In this document: piece after piece, positions 33,713-42,652 of the stretch
Layout: every line of letters starts with the position of its first letter
Position numbering within the stretch: the stretch's first letter is position 1
Source of the DNA: Paenibacillus sp. FJAT-26967
Lineage (GTDB): Bacteria > Bacillota > Bacilli > Paenibacillales > NBRC-103111
Assembly (NCBI RefSeq): GCF_001541095.1
Contig: NZ_LMXH01000004.1
Span: 62,001 to 126,000 of the forward strand
Direction: 5' to 3'
Length of the DNA: 64,000 nucleotides
Position numbers and translations under genes: made by a program
The notes under the pieces: model-generated
The model's input: only the letters and a program-made list of their open reading frames with translations
Databases searched by the model: none
What the model was told of the DNA's origin: nothing

Positions 33713-34132
33713 GTGGAAGAACAGACCGTTTTTGAACTCATACATAACATGGATAAGTTTACAAATAAATTGATCGTCCAGTGGAACAAAACCTTTAATG
33801 AGGACCTTGGCGTTTCTCATGTTCTTGTGCTCGGCCATCTCAAGCAGAACGGAAAAAGCCGGCCTTCGGACATTGCGAAAATATTGGGACTTACCCCGCC
33901 TACGCTCAGTTATTTATCGGAAAAACTTGTAAAGAAGAAATTGGCCGTCAGAATGTCGGATGAGTCTGATCGCCGAATTATTTATTTGGGCATTACCGAC
34001 AAAGGTGCGGATGTCCTTAAAAGAGCAAGTCTGGAGGGGCAAAGGCTGCGCAGAAATTTATTTGAGAAATTGAACGAGCAGGAGAGGGCGGAGTTAGCCA
34101 ACCTTTATAAAAAGCTGAACAGTGAAGGATAG
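33713..34132 (+). CDS. MarR-family regulator
   Basis: A 139-residue winged-helix regulator: RPSDIAKILGLTPPTLSYLSEKLVKKKLA forms the recognition region and DESDRRIIYLGIT the wing. The start is GTG at 33713, eleven bases after AGGAGG. It lies just past the terminator of the MFS-SDR-SDR genes; read-through or its own promoter must express it. It probably binds the palindrome at 30658-30679. Confidence 0.83.
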   Translation: MEEQTVFELIHNMDKFTNKLIVQWNKTFNEDLGVSHVLVLGHLKQNGKSRPSDIAKILGLTPPTLSYLSEKLVKKKLAVRMSDESDRRIIYLGITDKGADVLKRASLEGQRLRRNLFEKLNEQERAELANLYKKLNSEG

Positions 34133-34140
34133 ACCAGTAT

Positions 34141-34176
34141 AAGAACCTCCTCAATAATTTTTTGAGGAGGTTTCTT
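34141..34176. terminator. terminator
   Basis: AAGAACCTCCTCA (34141-34153) pairs with TGAGGAGGTTTCTT (34163-34176). It closes the MarR gene. The next 237 bases up to 34413 contain no gene I can support. Confidence 0.8.
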
Positions 34177-34413
34177 GATTAGAGGGTTTACAACGGGAGC
34201 GAGTATCGCGTGCGGGATCTTGACGTTAAAGCCCGGGATTTCTTTGGCCTTCAGCAGATCCGTCTCATCGTATAGTTTGTTTGGCATAATGGAATTTTAT
34301 AAGCAATGGAATTAAAGAAGTTCTGAGTAAAAGCCGATAAATTTAACATAACAAGTTTCCAGGTCTCTGTGTAAACACGTAAACTGGCGGAACTTTGACT
34401 GGGAGATATCATA

Positions 34414-36516
34414 TTGAACGATAATGTATTAGTACAAATCCAAAAGTATATTGAAAATAATGCTATAGAGGATGCTTTAAACCTTATTTTATCTAAGGAA
34501 AAGGACTATGAGCATAATGCGGACTTTTGGAATTTAAAAGGTGTCCTTTGTTATAAAGCGGCTGAGGTGGCTGTGGCAGTGTCTTGTTTTGCTAGAGCCG
34601 TTGAGTTAGATCCTAATCACGAAGAAGCTCAAGAAAACCTTACTTATTCCAGAGCTTTGTTGTCAGATGGTGCGGACAAGGATTCGTATGCACTGAATGA
34701 CGAGGAATTCGTTATTACAAAAGTTGATATATTGGATAACGTGATTATAGAAGTGGAAACTTTCATTAAAGGTATAAATACGGATAATTCAAATACCGAT
34801 ATGACTATACTTAAAAATGTTCAAGATGTAATGAAAGCGTATGGTCAGGAAATGACAAGATTAAAGGCAGTGGTGCCTTCACGTTTTATGCCAAATGTTT
34901 TTGAGAACGTTTTACTTTGCTTAGAAGATTGCTTGGGGGATTTTAGCCCTCCTAATGACGGCAGGAAATTATCAATACTGGTGGAGTTTACTCTGTATTC
35001 CTTGTTGAAGGAATTACGCGAAGAGATTTACTTCTTTGGCTCCATATTTCCTGACACCGGCAAAATGGATAGCTACTACAAAAAAGCATTTGCGAAAGCA
35101 AATGCCAATCAATACGCGCAACAGTCTTTACAGACCGGCAAATTCAAATATCCGGTTTCTATATTGGTGCCTGCATACAACAAACTGGAATTCAGTAAGC
35201 AGTGCATTGAATCCATTTTAAGATACACGAAGGACGTAGAATTTGAACTTATTTTAGTTAATGACGGTTCTAGTGATGGAACTAAAGATTACTTTAACAG
35301 CGTACCGCATGATAATAAAAAAGTTATTAATTTATACAAGAATACGGGTCCGACACTTGCCTACCTGATAGGCATGCGCGCGGCTGAAGGTCGTGTCCTT
35401 GCTACAGTTTCAAATGATGTGATTGTCACAGAGAGTTGGCTGGAAAATCTTCTTACTTGTTTAGATTCAGATTCAAATATTGGGATAGTTGTGCCGGCGA
35501 CAGGTAATATTTCTAATGGCCAGGATATTTCGGTATCGTATCAAACAATAGAAGAGATGCAACGATTTTCCCGTAACTATAATGTTTCTGACCGTAGCAA
35601 ATGGTTTGAACGAGAAAGGCTCTGTCCATTTCTAAATGTAATCCCTATGGAAGTATTCGGGAAGGGTCTTTGTCCGGATCGCTTATATCAATATGCCGAG
35701 TTTTCTGATGATGACTTTTCATTACAACTTCGTTTACAAGGGTACAAGCTTATACTTGCGAAGGATACATTCTGTCATCATTTTGGAAGCATATCCCTGG
35801 GCGAGGCTCAACGAGAAAATGATTCACTTCAAATAAGCAGGGCGTTATTCAAACAAAAAAATAAAGTAGATGCATGGCATGATTCTCAAGATTTCGGTGC
35901 TGATTTACTTAAAAATCTTGATATGAAAGAAAGTGAATCGATAAATGTTTTATGCATTGATCCGGGTTTTGGAATGATACCTTATCAAATAACAAATCAA
36001 TATAAACAAAATAGGGGTACCCATGTTAGAGTTCACAACTTTTCTACGCTAACGGAATTTTTAGATATCTCCAGTAAAATCCTTGATAACTATACATCAG
36101 CCGACACAACAGCTGATCTAATATCTGTATATGAAGGAATGACATTTGATTATATTTTGCTGTGCAGACCGCTTGATGAATATGAAGATAGTGATTTGCT
36201 GCTGCGTATAAAAAAACTTTTATCAAACGAAGGCGAAATTCGGTTCTTGATAAACAATCCATGCAGCGGGCAGATGATCATTGATTTACTTTCACTGAAT
36301 ACGCAATCGTTTAAGAAGATTCTATCCAGCCATGCCGTCACAAATTTACTTATAGCTGCAGGATTCACGGATGTGAGAAAGGTCGGTATAGCTGCAGATA
36401 GTTTAAAACTCGTCCAAACAATTAAGAAATTGGCAGCTTCTCTGGATATCCAACTAGACCACAATCATGAAGTATTATATGGTTCCGATGCATTGTTGTT
36501 CATTGCTAAAGGTTAA
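34414..36516 (+). CDS. multidomain TPR - GT2 glycosyltransferase with C-terminal Rossmann-like domain
   Basis: A 700-residue cytosolic protein. Residues 1-80 form TPR-like repeats (FWNLKGVLCYKAAEVAVAV, then ARAVELDPNHEEA). A helical region follows to about 240. Residues 245-480 form a GT-A glycosyltransferase: VSILVPAYNKLEF, VNDGSSDGT, NTGPTLAYLIGMRAAEG and a divalent metal site region VSNDVIV. The last 200 residues look like a degenerate methyltransferase/Rossmann domain (INVLCIDPGFGMIPYQIT). The start is TTG with GGGAG upstream. It heads a five-gene set of sugar-modification enzymes; the TPR suggests a protein acceptor such as flagellin or a spore or surface glycoprotein. Confidence 0.8.
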   Translation: MNDNVLVQIQKYIENNAIEDALNLILSKEKDYEHNADFWNLKGVLCYKAAEVAVAVSCFARAVELDPNHEEAQENLTYSRALLSDGADKDSYALNDEEFVITKVDILDNVIIEVETFIKGINTDNSNTDMTILKNVQDVMKAYGQEMTRLKAVVPSRFMPNVFENVLLCLEDCLGDFSPPNDGRKLSILVEFTLYSLLKELREEIYFFGSIFPDTGKMDSYYKKAFAKANANQYAQQSLQTGKFKYPVSILVPAYNKLEFSKQCIESILRYTKDVEFELILVNDGSSDGTKDYFNSVPHDNKKVINLYKNTGPTLAYLIGMRAAEGRVLATVSNDVIVTESWLENLLTCLDSDSNIGIVVPATGNISNGQDISVSYQTIEEMQRFSRNYNVSDRSKWFERERLCPFLNVIPMEVFGKGLCPDRLYQYAEFSDDDFSLQLRLQGYKLILAKDTFCHHFGSISLGEAQRENDSLQISRALFKQKNKVDAWHDSQDFGADLLKNLDMKESESINVLCIDPGFGMIPYQITNQYKQNRGTHVRVHNFSTLTEFLDISSKILDNYTSADTTADLISVYEGMTFDYILLCRPLDEYEDSDLLLRIKKLLSNEGEIRFLINNPCSGQMIIDLLSLNTQSFKKILSSHAVTNLLIAAGFTDVRKVGIAADSLKLVQTIKKLAASLDIQLDHNHEVLYGSDALLFIAKG

Positions 36517-36530
36517 AAGACGGAGGAATT

Positions 36531-37229
36531 ATGAAGGTAGCCATCATGCAACCCTATTTTTTGCCGTATATCGGATACTTTCAGTTGATCCATGCGGTGG
36601 ATGTCTTTGTTGTCTACGATAATATACAATATACCAAAAAAGGCTGGATCAACCGAAATCGATTTCTTCAGAACGGCAAAGACTCCTATTTTAGTGTCGC
36701 TGTTCAAAAGGACTCGGATTATTTAAACGTTAATGATCGTACGATTGCGTTAGATTTTAATAGAAACAAGCCACTTAATCAGATCAGAGAAGCTTATAAG
36801 AAAGCTCCTAATTTCGTAGAGGGATTTAAAATATTCGAGAATGTTGTCTTACATGAGGATACCAATTTATTCAACTACATCTATTATTCTTTAGACACAG
36901 TCGTTAAAAAACTTAACATAGAAACTAAAATTGTTGTTTCGTCTTCAATTAATATGGATCATTCTTTGAAGTCCCAGGACAAAGTTCTGGCGATTTGTAA
37001 AGAATTGGGTGCTCATACTTATATGAATGCCATCGGTGGAAAAGATCTTTATTCAAAAGAAGAGTTTGCTGCGAATGGAGTGGAGTTGTGCTTTGTGAGG
37101 TCAAAGCCCATTCAATATAAGCAATTCGATCAAGCGTTTGTGCCGTGGCTCTCCATAATAGATGTTATGATGTTTAATGATTGGAATACCATTATCGGGA
37201 TGCTGGAGCAATATGAGGTGATTAGGTGA
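36531..37229 (+). CDS. WbqC-family protein
   Basis: A 232-residue protein of the WbqC family, found in O-antigen and glycan gene clusters and thought to take part in modifying amino sugars. The family start is distinctive: KVAIMQPYFLPYIGYFQLI followed by VDVFVVYDNIQYTKKGWINR. The later INAIGGKDLY-like segment (MNAIGGKDLYSKEEF) and the C-terminal VPWLSIIDVMMFNDW are also typical. The precise reaction is not established as far as I know. GGAGG precedes the ATG, 14 bp after the glycosyltransferase. The next gene overlaps its stop codon. Confidence 0.85.
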   Translation: MKVAIMQPYFLPYIGYFQLIHAVDVFVVYDNIQYTKKGWINRNRFLQNGKDSYFSVAVQKDSDYLNVNDRTIALDFNRNKPLNQIREAYKKAPNFVEGFKIFENVVLHEDTNLFNYIYYSLDTVVKKLNIETKIVVSSSINMDHSLKSQDKVLAICKELGAHTYMNAIGGKDLYSKEEFAANGVELCFVRSKPIQYKQFDQAFVPWLSIIDVMMFNDWNTIIGMLEQYEVIR

Positions 37230-37669
37230 CTCATGACCTAGTAAGAATTACCGCTGTAGCTGAAATTACAGAGATCTTAAAGCATTTCAATGACTACTTC
37301 CCGCGTTCTATTGAAAGTCGGGTTGGGAACTTAGTTTCATACGCAGAGAAACTTGCGGCACATGCTTATATATATGTAACCAAAGCTATCGGTTTAATTT
37401 CCGGAGTGGTTATATTCTATGCGAACGATTTATTGAGCAGGATAGCCTATCTTACTGTTATAGCCGTATCTGTGGAACATCGGCACCAAGGAGTAGGCAG
37501 CTTGTTATTGCAGCAATGCTGCGCACTCTCTAAAAGATACGGTATGACCCAAATAAAACTAGAGGTTGATAAATCAAATTCTAAGGCGATCGCTCATTAT
37601 GAACACCATGGCTTTAATACCGTCCATAATGGGGCTGCAGAATCACAGACTATGATAAAGGAACTGTAA
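37226..37669 (+). CDS. GNAT-family acetyltransferase
   Basis: A 147-residue acyl-CoA transferase. The acetyl-CoA binding motif is VSVEHRHQGVGSLLLQQC, followed by the typical IKLEVDKSNSKAIAHYEHHGF. The start is GTG at 37226 overlapping the WbqC stop as GTGA, with GAGGTGAT upstream. In this context it probably acylates the amino group made by the aminotransferase at 38724, or the product of the WbqC step. Confidence 0.85.
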   Translation: MTHDLVRITAVAEITEILKHFNDYFPRSIESRVGNLVSYAEKLAAHAYIYVTKAIGLISGVVIFYANDLLSRIAYLTVIAVSVEHRHQGVGSLLLQQCCALSKRYGMTQIKLEVDKSNSKAIAHYEHHGFNTVHNGAAESQTMIKEL

Positions 37670-37680
37670 GGGGCTGGATT

Positions 37681-38679
37681 ATGTATAAACTATTAATATT
37701 TGGTCACGGCGGTTTGTGGAGTGTCATCAAAGAAAACATTGATTTTAAGAAAGTAGAAATTGTTGCGTTTATTAATAGCGACCTTAATCAAGCAGCCAAT
37801 TCCTTCGAAGGTAGTCCAATTATAACTCCTGATAAAATTAAATTTATGGAATATGATTTTATTATTCTAGCAAGTGGACAATATGATAATTTGAAGGCTC
37901 AAATTGAAAGTTTAGAGGTGCCTCACAATAAAATTATTGCCTTTAAACTCAATGAATCCAAACGTTTCGCTTCTTTGCAGAGTGAAGTGAATGAGAATTT
38001 AAGGCAAGAAGGAAATCATTCCTTTTTTGAATTATTTTCCAAACGTGAAGTCGATCACTTTCATTTATGCAATATGAATCTGCTAGGAAGGAATCGAAGA
38101 ATCTCCTTCCATGATAATAGTGTGGATTATATAAGATTGTCCTCACTTGAACTTATCGCAGAGGAAATCTACGCCAATCAAGTTTCGGGTAATGTAGCGG
38201 AACTGGGAGTATATAAAGGCGAATTTTCTAAACATATTAATGCTGCTTTTCCTGATAGAAAGCTGTATCTGTTCGATACTTTTGCAGGGTTTGATACCAG
38301 AGACGTGAGTTTTGATCTTACCAATCAGTTTTCTATTCAAACCAACCAATTTGCCGACACAGAGGTCGAGTCAGTCTTAAATAAAATGCCGTACTCAGAA
38401 AACGTGATCCTAAGGAAAGGCTATTTTCCTCAAACGTCTATTGGTATAGAAGATAAATTTGCTTTCGTCAGTATAGACACGGATTTATATAAGCCGATCT
38501 ATGATGGATTAACGTTTTTTTATCCCAGGCTGACGAAACGGGGGTATATTTTCATACATGACTATAACAATTCTATTTTCAAAGGAGCTAGAGAGGCCGT
38601 AAGACAGTTCTGTTCTGAGCAAAATATACCTTATGTCCCGATTAGTGATAACCAGGGAACCGTAATTATTTCTAAATAA
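37681..38679 (+). CDS. PglD_N-like domain fused to a TylF/MycF-type O-methyltransferase
   Basis: A 332-residue protein in two parts. Residues 1-95 look like a small Rossmann domain (KLLIFGHGGLWSVIKE, DFIILASGQYDNLKAQI) as seen at the N-terminus of sugar-modifying enzymes. Residues 130-330 match TylF/MycF macrocin-type methyltransferases, with VAELGVYKGEFSKHI, KLYLFDTFAGFD, FVSIDTDLYKPI and GGYIFIHDYNN-like (RGYIFIHDYNN) metal and SAM motifs. These enzymes O-methylate sugar hydroxyls. AAGGGGC precedes the ATG. It supports a methylated amino sugar as the product of the cluster. Confidence 0.82.
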   Translation: MYKLLIFGHGGLWSVIKENIDFKKVEIVAFINSDLNQAANSFEGSPIITPDKIKFMEYDFIILASGQYDNLKAQIESLEVPHNKIIAFKLNESKRFASLQSEVNENLRQEGNHSFFELFSKREVDHFHLCNMNLLGRNRRISFHDNSVDYIRLSSLELIAEEIYANQVSGNVAELGVYKGEFSKHINAAFPDRKLYLFDTFAGFDTRDVSFDLTNQFSIQTNQFADTEVESVLNKMPYSENVILRKGYFPQTSIGIEDKFAFVSIDTDLYKPIYDGLTFFYPRLTKRGYIFIHDYNNSIFKGAREAVRQFCSEQNIPYVPISDNQGTVIISK

Positions 38680-38723
38680 AAGTAGGAATTTCGTTAATTA
38701 ATTATTCTTTACTGAGGTGAATT

Positions 38724-39821
38724 ATGCAAATCCATGTGACACAGTCTTCACTCCCGCCCTTTGAAGAATATATAGACGAAATCCGATCTATATGGGGAAC
38801 AAAATGGCTTACCAATATGGGTGAGAAACATCTTCAGTTTGAGCAAGAGCTGGAGGCCTATTTGGAAGTTCCTTTTATTTCTCTTTTTACGAATGGCCAT
38901 TTGGCGCTTGAAACGGCTATAGAGGCGCTTGAGTTAACGGGGGAAGTTATCACAACTCCTTTTACATTTGCTTCAACCACCCACGCAATTACCAGATATG
39001 GATTGACTCCGGTATTTTGTGATATTAGACCAGACGACTATACGTTGGATGTCGATAAGATCGAATCTCTAATAACAGAAAAAACATCGGCTATTATTGC
39101 TGTTCATGTATATGGAAACGTATGTAATATTCAAGAGATTAATAGAATTGCTAATAAGTATAATTTAAAAGTTATTTATGATGCGGCACATGCATTTGGT
39201 GTTACAGTAAACGGGCAGGGCATTGGAAATTTTGGTGATATTTCGATGTTTAGTTTTCATGCTACAAAAGTTTTTAACTCTATTGAAGGTGGAGCATTAA
39301 CCTTTTCCGATGAAGCATACAAAAATAAACTTTACCAAATAAAAAACTTTGGGATTGTTTCTCCTGAAGCTGTAGTCTATGCCGGTGGCAATGGTAAAAT
39401 GAATGAATTTTCAGCAGCTATGGGGATTTGTAACATACGTTATATTGATCAGAATATTGAAAGTCGTAAGGCAGCTGTCGAGCGTTACAAAGAACGGTTA
39501 CAAGGAGTTAAAGGCCTGAGATTACTGCAAGAGCAAGAGGGTGTCACTTCAAATTATGCCTATTTCCCCGTGATCTTCGATGAAAACATTCTCAAGAGAA
39601 CCCGGGACGAGGTTAGTTTGGCGCTTGCCCAACAAAATATAATGGCGCGAAAATATTTTTATCCGCTGACCAATGATTATGAATGCTACAGTGGAAGATT
39701 TGACTCAAGTACAACACCAGTAGCCCGATATATTGCGGAAAGGGTCCTCACTTTACCCTTGTATGCAGAGCTTGCTCCACGAGACATTGATCGGATCTGT
39801 GATATCATATTGGGACAATAG
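38724..39821 (+). CDS. DegT/DnrJ/EryC1/StrS-family sugar aminotransferase
   Basis: A 365-residue PLP enzyme that transfers an amino group to a keto-sugar nucleotide. Motifs: SLFTNGHLALETAIEAL, TPFTFASTTHAI, the PLP-contacting YDAAHAFGV, and the Schiff-base lysine in SFHATKVFNSIEGG. Such enzymes make 3- or 4-amino-deoxy sugars (VioA, FdtB, WecE types). GAGGTG precedes the ATG. It is the last gene of the cassette. The dTDP-sugar supply genes (RmlA/RmlB types) are not in the window, so precursor must come from elsewhere. Confidence 0.9.
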   Translation: MQIHVTQSSLPPFEEYIDEIRSIWGTKWLTNMGEKHLQFEQELEAYLEVPFISLFTNGHLALETAIEALELTGEVITTPFTFASTTHAITRYGLTPVFCDIRPDDYTLDVDKIESLITEKTSAIIAVHVYGNVCNIQEINRIANKYNLKVIYDAAHAFGVTVNGQGIGNFGDISMFSFHATKVFNSIEGGALTFSDEAYKNKLYQIKNFGIVSPEAVVYAGGNGKMNEFSAAMGICNIRYIDQNIESRKAAVERYKERLQGVKGLRLLQEQEGVTSNYAYFPVIFDENILKRTRDEVSLALAQQNIMARKYFYPLTNDYECYSGRFDSSTTPVARYIAERVLTLPLYAELAPRDIDRICDIILGQ

Positions 39822-39896
39822 GAGCTATTCTCCAGTCGGATCAAGGCTTGAGTGCTTTTAGTGCATTATGACTGGATTGGGAGCACGATTTTGTCT

Positions 39897-39928
39897 AAAA
39901 ACCTTTTCTCTTCGAGAAGAGGTTTTTT
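39897..39928 (+). terminator. terminator of the glycan cassette
   Basis: AACCTTTTCTC (39900-39910) pairs with GAGAAGAGGTT (39914-39924), followed by a T-run. Confidence 0.85.
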
Positions 39929-40258
39929 AGTATCCGAACGAGAGTACAAACCTGAACAAATGGACAGAGCTTATTATTGTATGATTAAGTTAAGAGGCTC
40001 TTTAAACCGTTTGATCCGCGGGAAATAAGGCTCCGGCCATTACAGGTCCATAGGATACATAGCATTGGTTGGTTGCGCTTGCCTTGCAGATGCGTGTGAT
40101 TTGTGCCTGGAAAGGGTATTATACACTATAGAAAGGCAGGATTTCGGCTTAGAAAAGCTGCATGCAGGAATAGGGCAAGTAAATACCTACAAACGTGATA
40201 TAGCCTAGGAGTTTACAGGTGATATAAAAGTAAAATACCCAGGACAGGAGGGAACAAA
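39929..40258. other. intergenic region before selO, nothing recognised
   Basis: About 330 bases with no open frame of note. It must contain the selO promoter; TATTAT at about 40118 is a possible -10 box, but I see no good partner. GGAGGG just before 40259 is the selO ribosome binding site. Confidence 0.4.
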
Positions 40259-41734
40259 GTGACAGACAAACATGCAGGAGCAGTGATAGGCTGGAACTTT
40301 GATAATAGTTACGCCCGGTTGCCGGAAACTTTTTTTACCCGGCTTAATCCGACCCCCGCAGCTTCGCCGCAATTGGCTATTCTTAATAATGTACTGGCAG
40401 AATCTCTGGGGCTGAATAACCAGGTGCTGGAGAGTGAAGAAGGGGTGGAAGTGCTGGCAGGCAACCGGGTCCCGGAGGGTGCATTGCCGCTTGCCCAAGC
40501 TTATGCGGGGCATCAGTTCGGTTATTTCAACATGCTGGGGGACGGCCGGGCTATCCTGCTTGGCGAACAGATCACCCCTCGTGGCGAGCGGGTTGATATT
40601 CAGCTCAAAGGCCCGGGCCGAACACCATATTCCCGCCGCGGCGACGGTCGTGCGGGACTGGGACCTATGCTGCGGGAATACATCATTAGTGAAGCCATGC
40701 ACGGGTTAGGTATTCCTACCACACGCAGCTTGGCGGTGGTGACGACCGGGCAGGCGGTCATCCGTGAAGAAGAGCAGCCCGGCGCAGTGCTAACCCGTGT
40801 GGCTGCCAGTCATCTGCGGGTCGGTACTTTTCAGTATGCGGCCAGATGGGGCAGCCTGGACGAGCTCCGGGCTTTAGCCGACTACACCTTGCAAAGACAT
40901 TTTCCGGAAGTTGGCGCTGGGGAGAACCGCTATCTTGCTTTATTACAGGGAGTAATCAAACGTCAGGCCGCGCTGATTGCCAAATGGCAGCTCGTTGGCT
41001 TTATCCATGGCGTGATGAATACGGATAATATGGCCCTGAGCGGAGAAACCATTGATTACGGTCCGTGCGCCTTCATGGATGCCTATGATCCGGCAACGGT
41101 GTTCAGCTCCATTGACAGCAGCGGACGCTATGCTTACGGCAATCAGCCGAATATTGCCGCGTGGAATCTCGCAAGATTCGCTGAAAGCCTGCTGCCCCTG
41201 CTGCATCCTGATGAAGAGCAAGCAGTCAAACAGGCCGAGGATGCGATAGGGAGTTTTTTTGAGCTGTACAACCGCAATTGGCTTGCGGGAATGAGAGCAA
41301 AGCTGGGGATTTTTGATGAGGAGCCGGAGGATCAGGCCCTTATAGAGGAACTGCTTGGTACGATGCAAAAGTATGGTGCCGATTATACGAACACGTTCCG
41401 GGCGTTGACTTTTGATAAGCTGGAGGGCGAGCCCTTGTATGGCACGCCGGAATTTGCCCGGTGGCAAGAGACGTGGCAGGCGAGACTGGGCAGACAGCAG
41501 GAAACTCCTGCTTCTTCGCAACAGTTGATGCGCAGCAGCAACCCGGCAGTGATCCCACGTAACCACCGGGTCGAAGAAGCGCTGGAGGCCGCGGTAAGCC
41601 GTGGAGATTATAGCGTAATGAATCGGCTTCTGGATGTGCTTTCGAGTCCCTATGAGCACTCTTCCGAACAGGCGGATTACGCCGCACTGCCTCCGGAATC
41701 GCTTCGTCCTTACCAAACTTATTGCGGTACCTGA
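40259..41734 (+). CDS. selO: SelO-family protein adenylyltransferase (UPF0061/YdiU)
   Basis: A 491-residue pseudokinase-fold enzyme that transfers AMP to protein side chains. Family segments are clear: [77 protein letters not shown] and [13 protein letters not shown]. The C-terminus ends TYCGT, placing a cysteine at the antepenultimate position, where selenocysteine occurs in the eukaryotic relatives. The start is GTG at 40259 with AGGAGGGAAC upstream. It stands alone and ends before a strong terminator. Confidence 0.93.
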   Translation: MTDKHAGAVIGWNFDNSYARLPETFFTRLNPTPAASPQLAILNNVLAESLGLNNQVLESEEGVEVLAGNRVPEGALPLAQAYAGHQFGYFNMLGDGRAILLGEQITPRGERVDIQLKGPGRTPYSRRGDGRAGLGPMLREYIISEAMHGLGIPTTRSLAVVTTGQAVIREEEQPGAVLTRVAASHLRVGTFQYAARWGSLDELRALADYTLQRHFPEVGAGENRYLALLQGVIKRQAALIAKWQLVGFIHGVMNTDNMALSGETIDYGPCAFMDAYDPATVFSSIDSSGRYAYGNQPNIAAWNLARFAESLLPLLHPDEEQAVKQAEDAIGSFFELYNRNWLAGMRAKLGIFDEEPEDQALIEELLGTMQKYGADYTNTFRALTFDKLEGEPLYGTPEFARWQETWQARLGRQQETPASSQQLMRSSNPAVIPRNHRVEEALEAAVSRGDYSVMNRLLDVLSSPYEHSSEQADYAALPPESLRPYQTYCGT

Positions 41735-41793
41735 TCAAAAAGCCCAGTTGCCAGACAGCAACAAGGCATGGACAGCAGTTTCAATGTACAGTC

Positions 41794-41826
41794 AAAAAGG
41801 CATCCGCCGATAGCGGGTGCCTTTTT
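41794..41826. terminator. bidirectional terminator after selO
   Basis: AAAAAGGCATCCGC (41794-41807) pairs with GCGGGTGCCTTTTT (41813-41826), with one mismatch. It serves selO and the convergent operon. Confidence 0.88.
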
Positions 41827-41855
41827 GACTTGAAACCAAATTCAACACGGTTAAA

Positions 41856-42152
41856 TTAACGATTCACAGCCTCGCCGCTGAATACTTTAAGATCCATAGG
41901 TGCAGCCATGAAAAGGGGAGCTTTCTGAACAAAAGCTGTAAAATGAGCACTTGAGTTATGTGAAGCAGTCGCCTCAACATCTTTCCACAGCTCGACCATC
42001 GTGTAGTGATGTTCTTTCTCTGTGTTTTTCATTAGATCATAACTGATATTGCCTTCTTCTGCTCTTGTCAGAGGAAGCAGATTTTTCATTTCTTCAAGAA
42101 ATGCCTGTTCTTGGTCGGGTTTCACTTGAAGGTGGGCATGAATTATAATCAT
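41856..42152 (-). CDS. antibiotic biosynthesis monooxygenase (ABM) domain protein
   Basis: A 98-residue dimeric ferredoxin-like fold protein of the YgiN/ABM type. The start IIIHAHLQVKPDQEQAFLEE, the middle TRAEEGNISYDLMKN and the HYTMVELWKDVEA segment are typical. Members oxidise quinols or polyketides without cofactor, or merely bind them. It is the last gene after a MarR regulator and a nitroreductase, a common set for defence against electrophiles or quinones. Confidence 0.83.
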   Translation of the reverse strand: MIIIHAHLQVKPDQEQAFLEEMKNLLPLTRAEEGNISYDLMKNTEKEHHYTMVELWKDVEATASHNSSAHFTAFVQKAPLFMAAPMDLKVFSGEAVNR

Positions 42153-42178
42153 GGGTAATCATCCTTTATCTTGTTTTT

Positions 42179-42610
42179 TTAAAATTCACTAATGTTGTTC
42201 TGCATCCTGCTGAGCATAGCCGTCAGCAGGTCAAGTTCCTCTTTGCTGAAATCCGTTAGCATTTTATTAACGAAGCTCATTTTTTCTTCCTTGTAGCCTA
42301 GCAGCCGATTGCGGCCTTCCCCGGTTAAACGGACCAGGGTGACACGGTTATCCGAAGCGATTTTGCTTCTTGCCACCATCCCGTCGGATTCAAGCTGCTT
42401 CAAATGACGGGTGATTGCCGCACTATCGATGTTTACGGCCTTTTGCAAGGTGGTCTGGTTTACTTCATCAGCTTGATAAAGATGATACAACAGTTCATAA
42501 CGTGATGAACTAATGCCTGTGCAACGTTCGAATTTAGGATTGATTTGGTTACTAAGTCCCTTAAGCAGATGCAAGATCTTTTCTTGATCCGAAAATAAAC
42601 ATGACATCAT
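42179..42610 (-). CDS. MarR-family regulator
   Basis: A 143-residue winged-helix regulator. The DNA-binding part reads VNQTTLQKAVNIDSAAITRHLKQLESDGMV and the wing SKIASDNRVTLVRLT. An ATG at 42610 or 42607 follows GGAGG. It lies between the nitroreductase and the ABM gene in one operon and most likely represses it through the palindrome at 43341-43352. Confidence 0.85.
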   Translation of the reverse strand: MMSCLFSDQEKILHLLKGLSNQINPKFERCTGISSSRYELLYHLYQADEVNQTTLQKAVNIDSAAITRHLKQLESDGMVARSKIASDNRVTLVRLTGEGRNRLLGYKEEKMSFVNKMLTDFSKEELDLLTAMLSRMQNNISEF

Positions 42611-42652
42611 GGACCTCCGAAGTGCATTAGTGGGATTTTACCCGATACGCTA

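Noticed and set aside
34105-34287. 60-codon minus-strand frame (MPNKLYDETDLLKAKEIPGF...)
   Set aside because: It looks protein-like at first but has no ribosome binding site, runs through a terminator hairpin and into the MarR gene antisense. It could be a gene relic, but I cannot support it.
40943-41716. 257-codon minus-strand frame inside selO
   Set aside because: Antisense shadow of a conserved gene; low-complexity basic product without family features.
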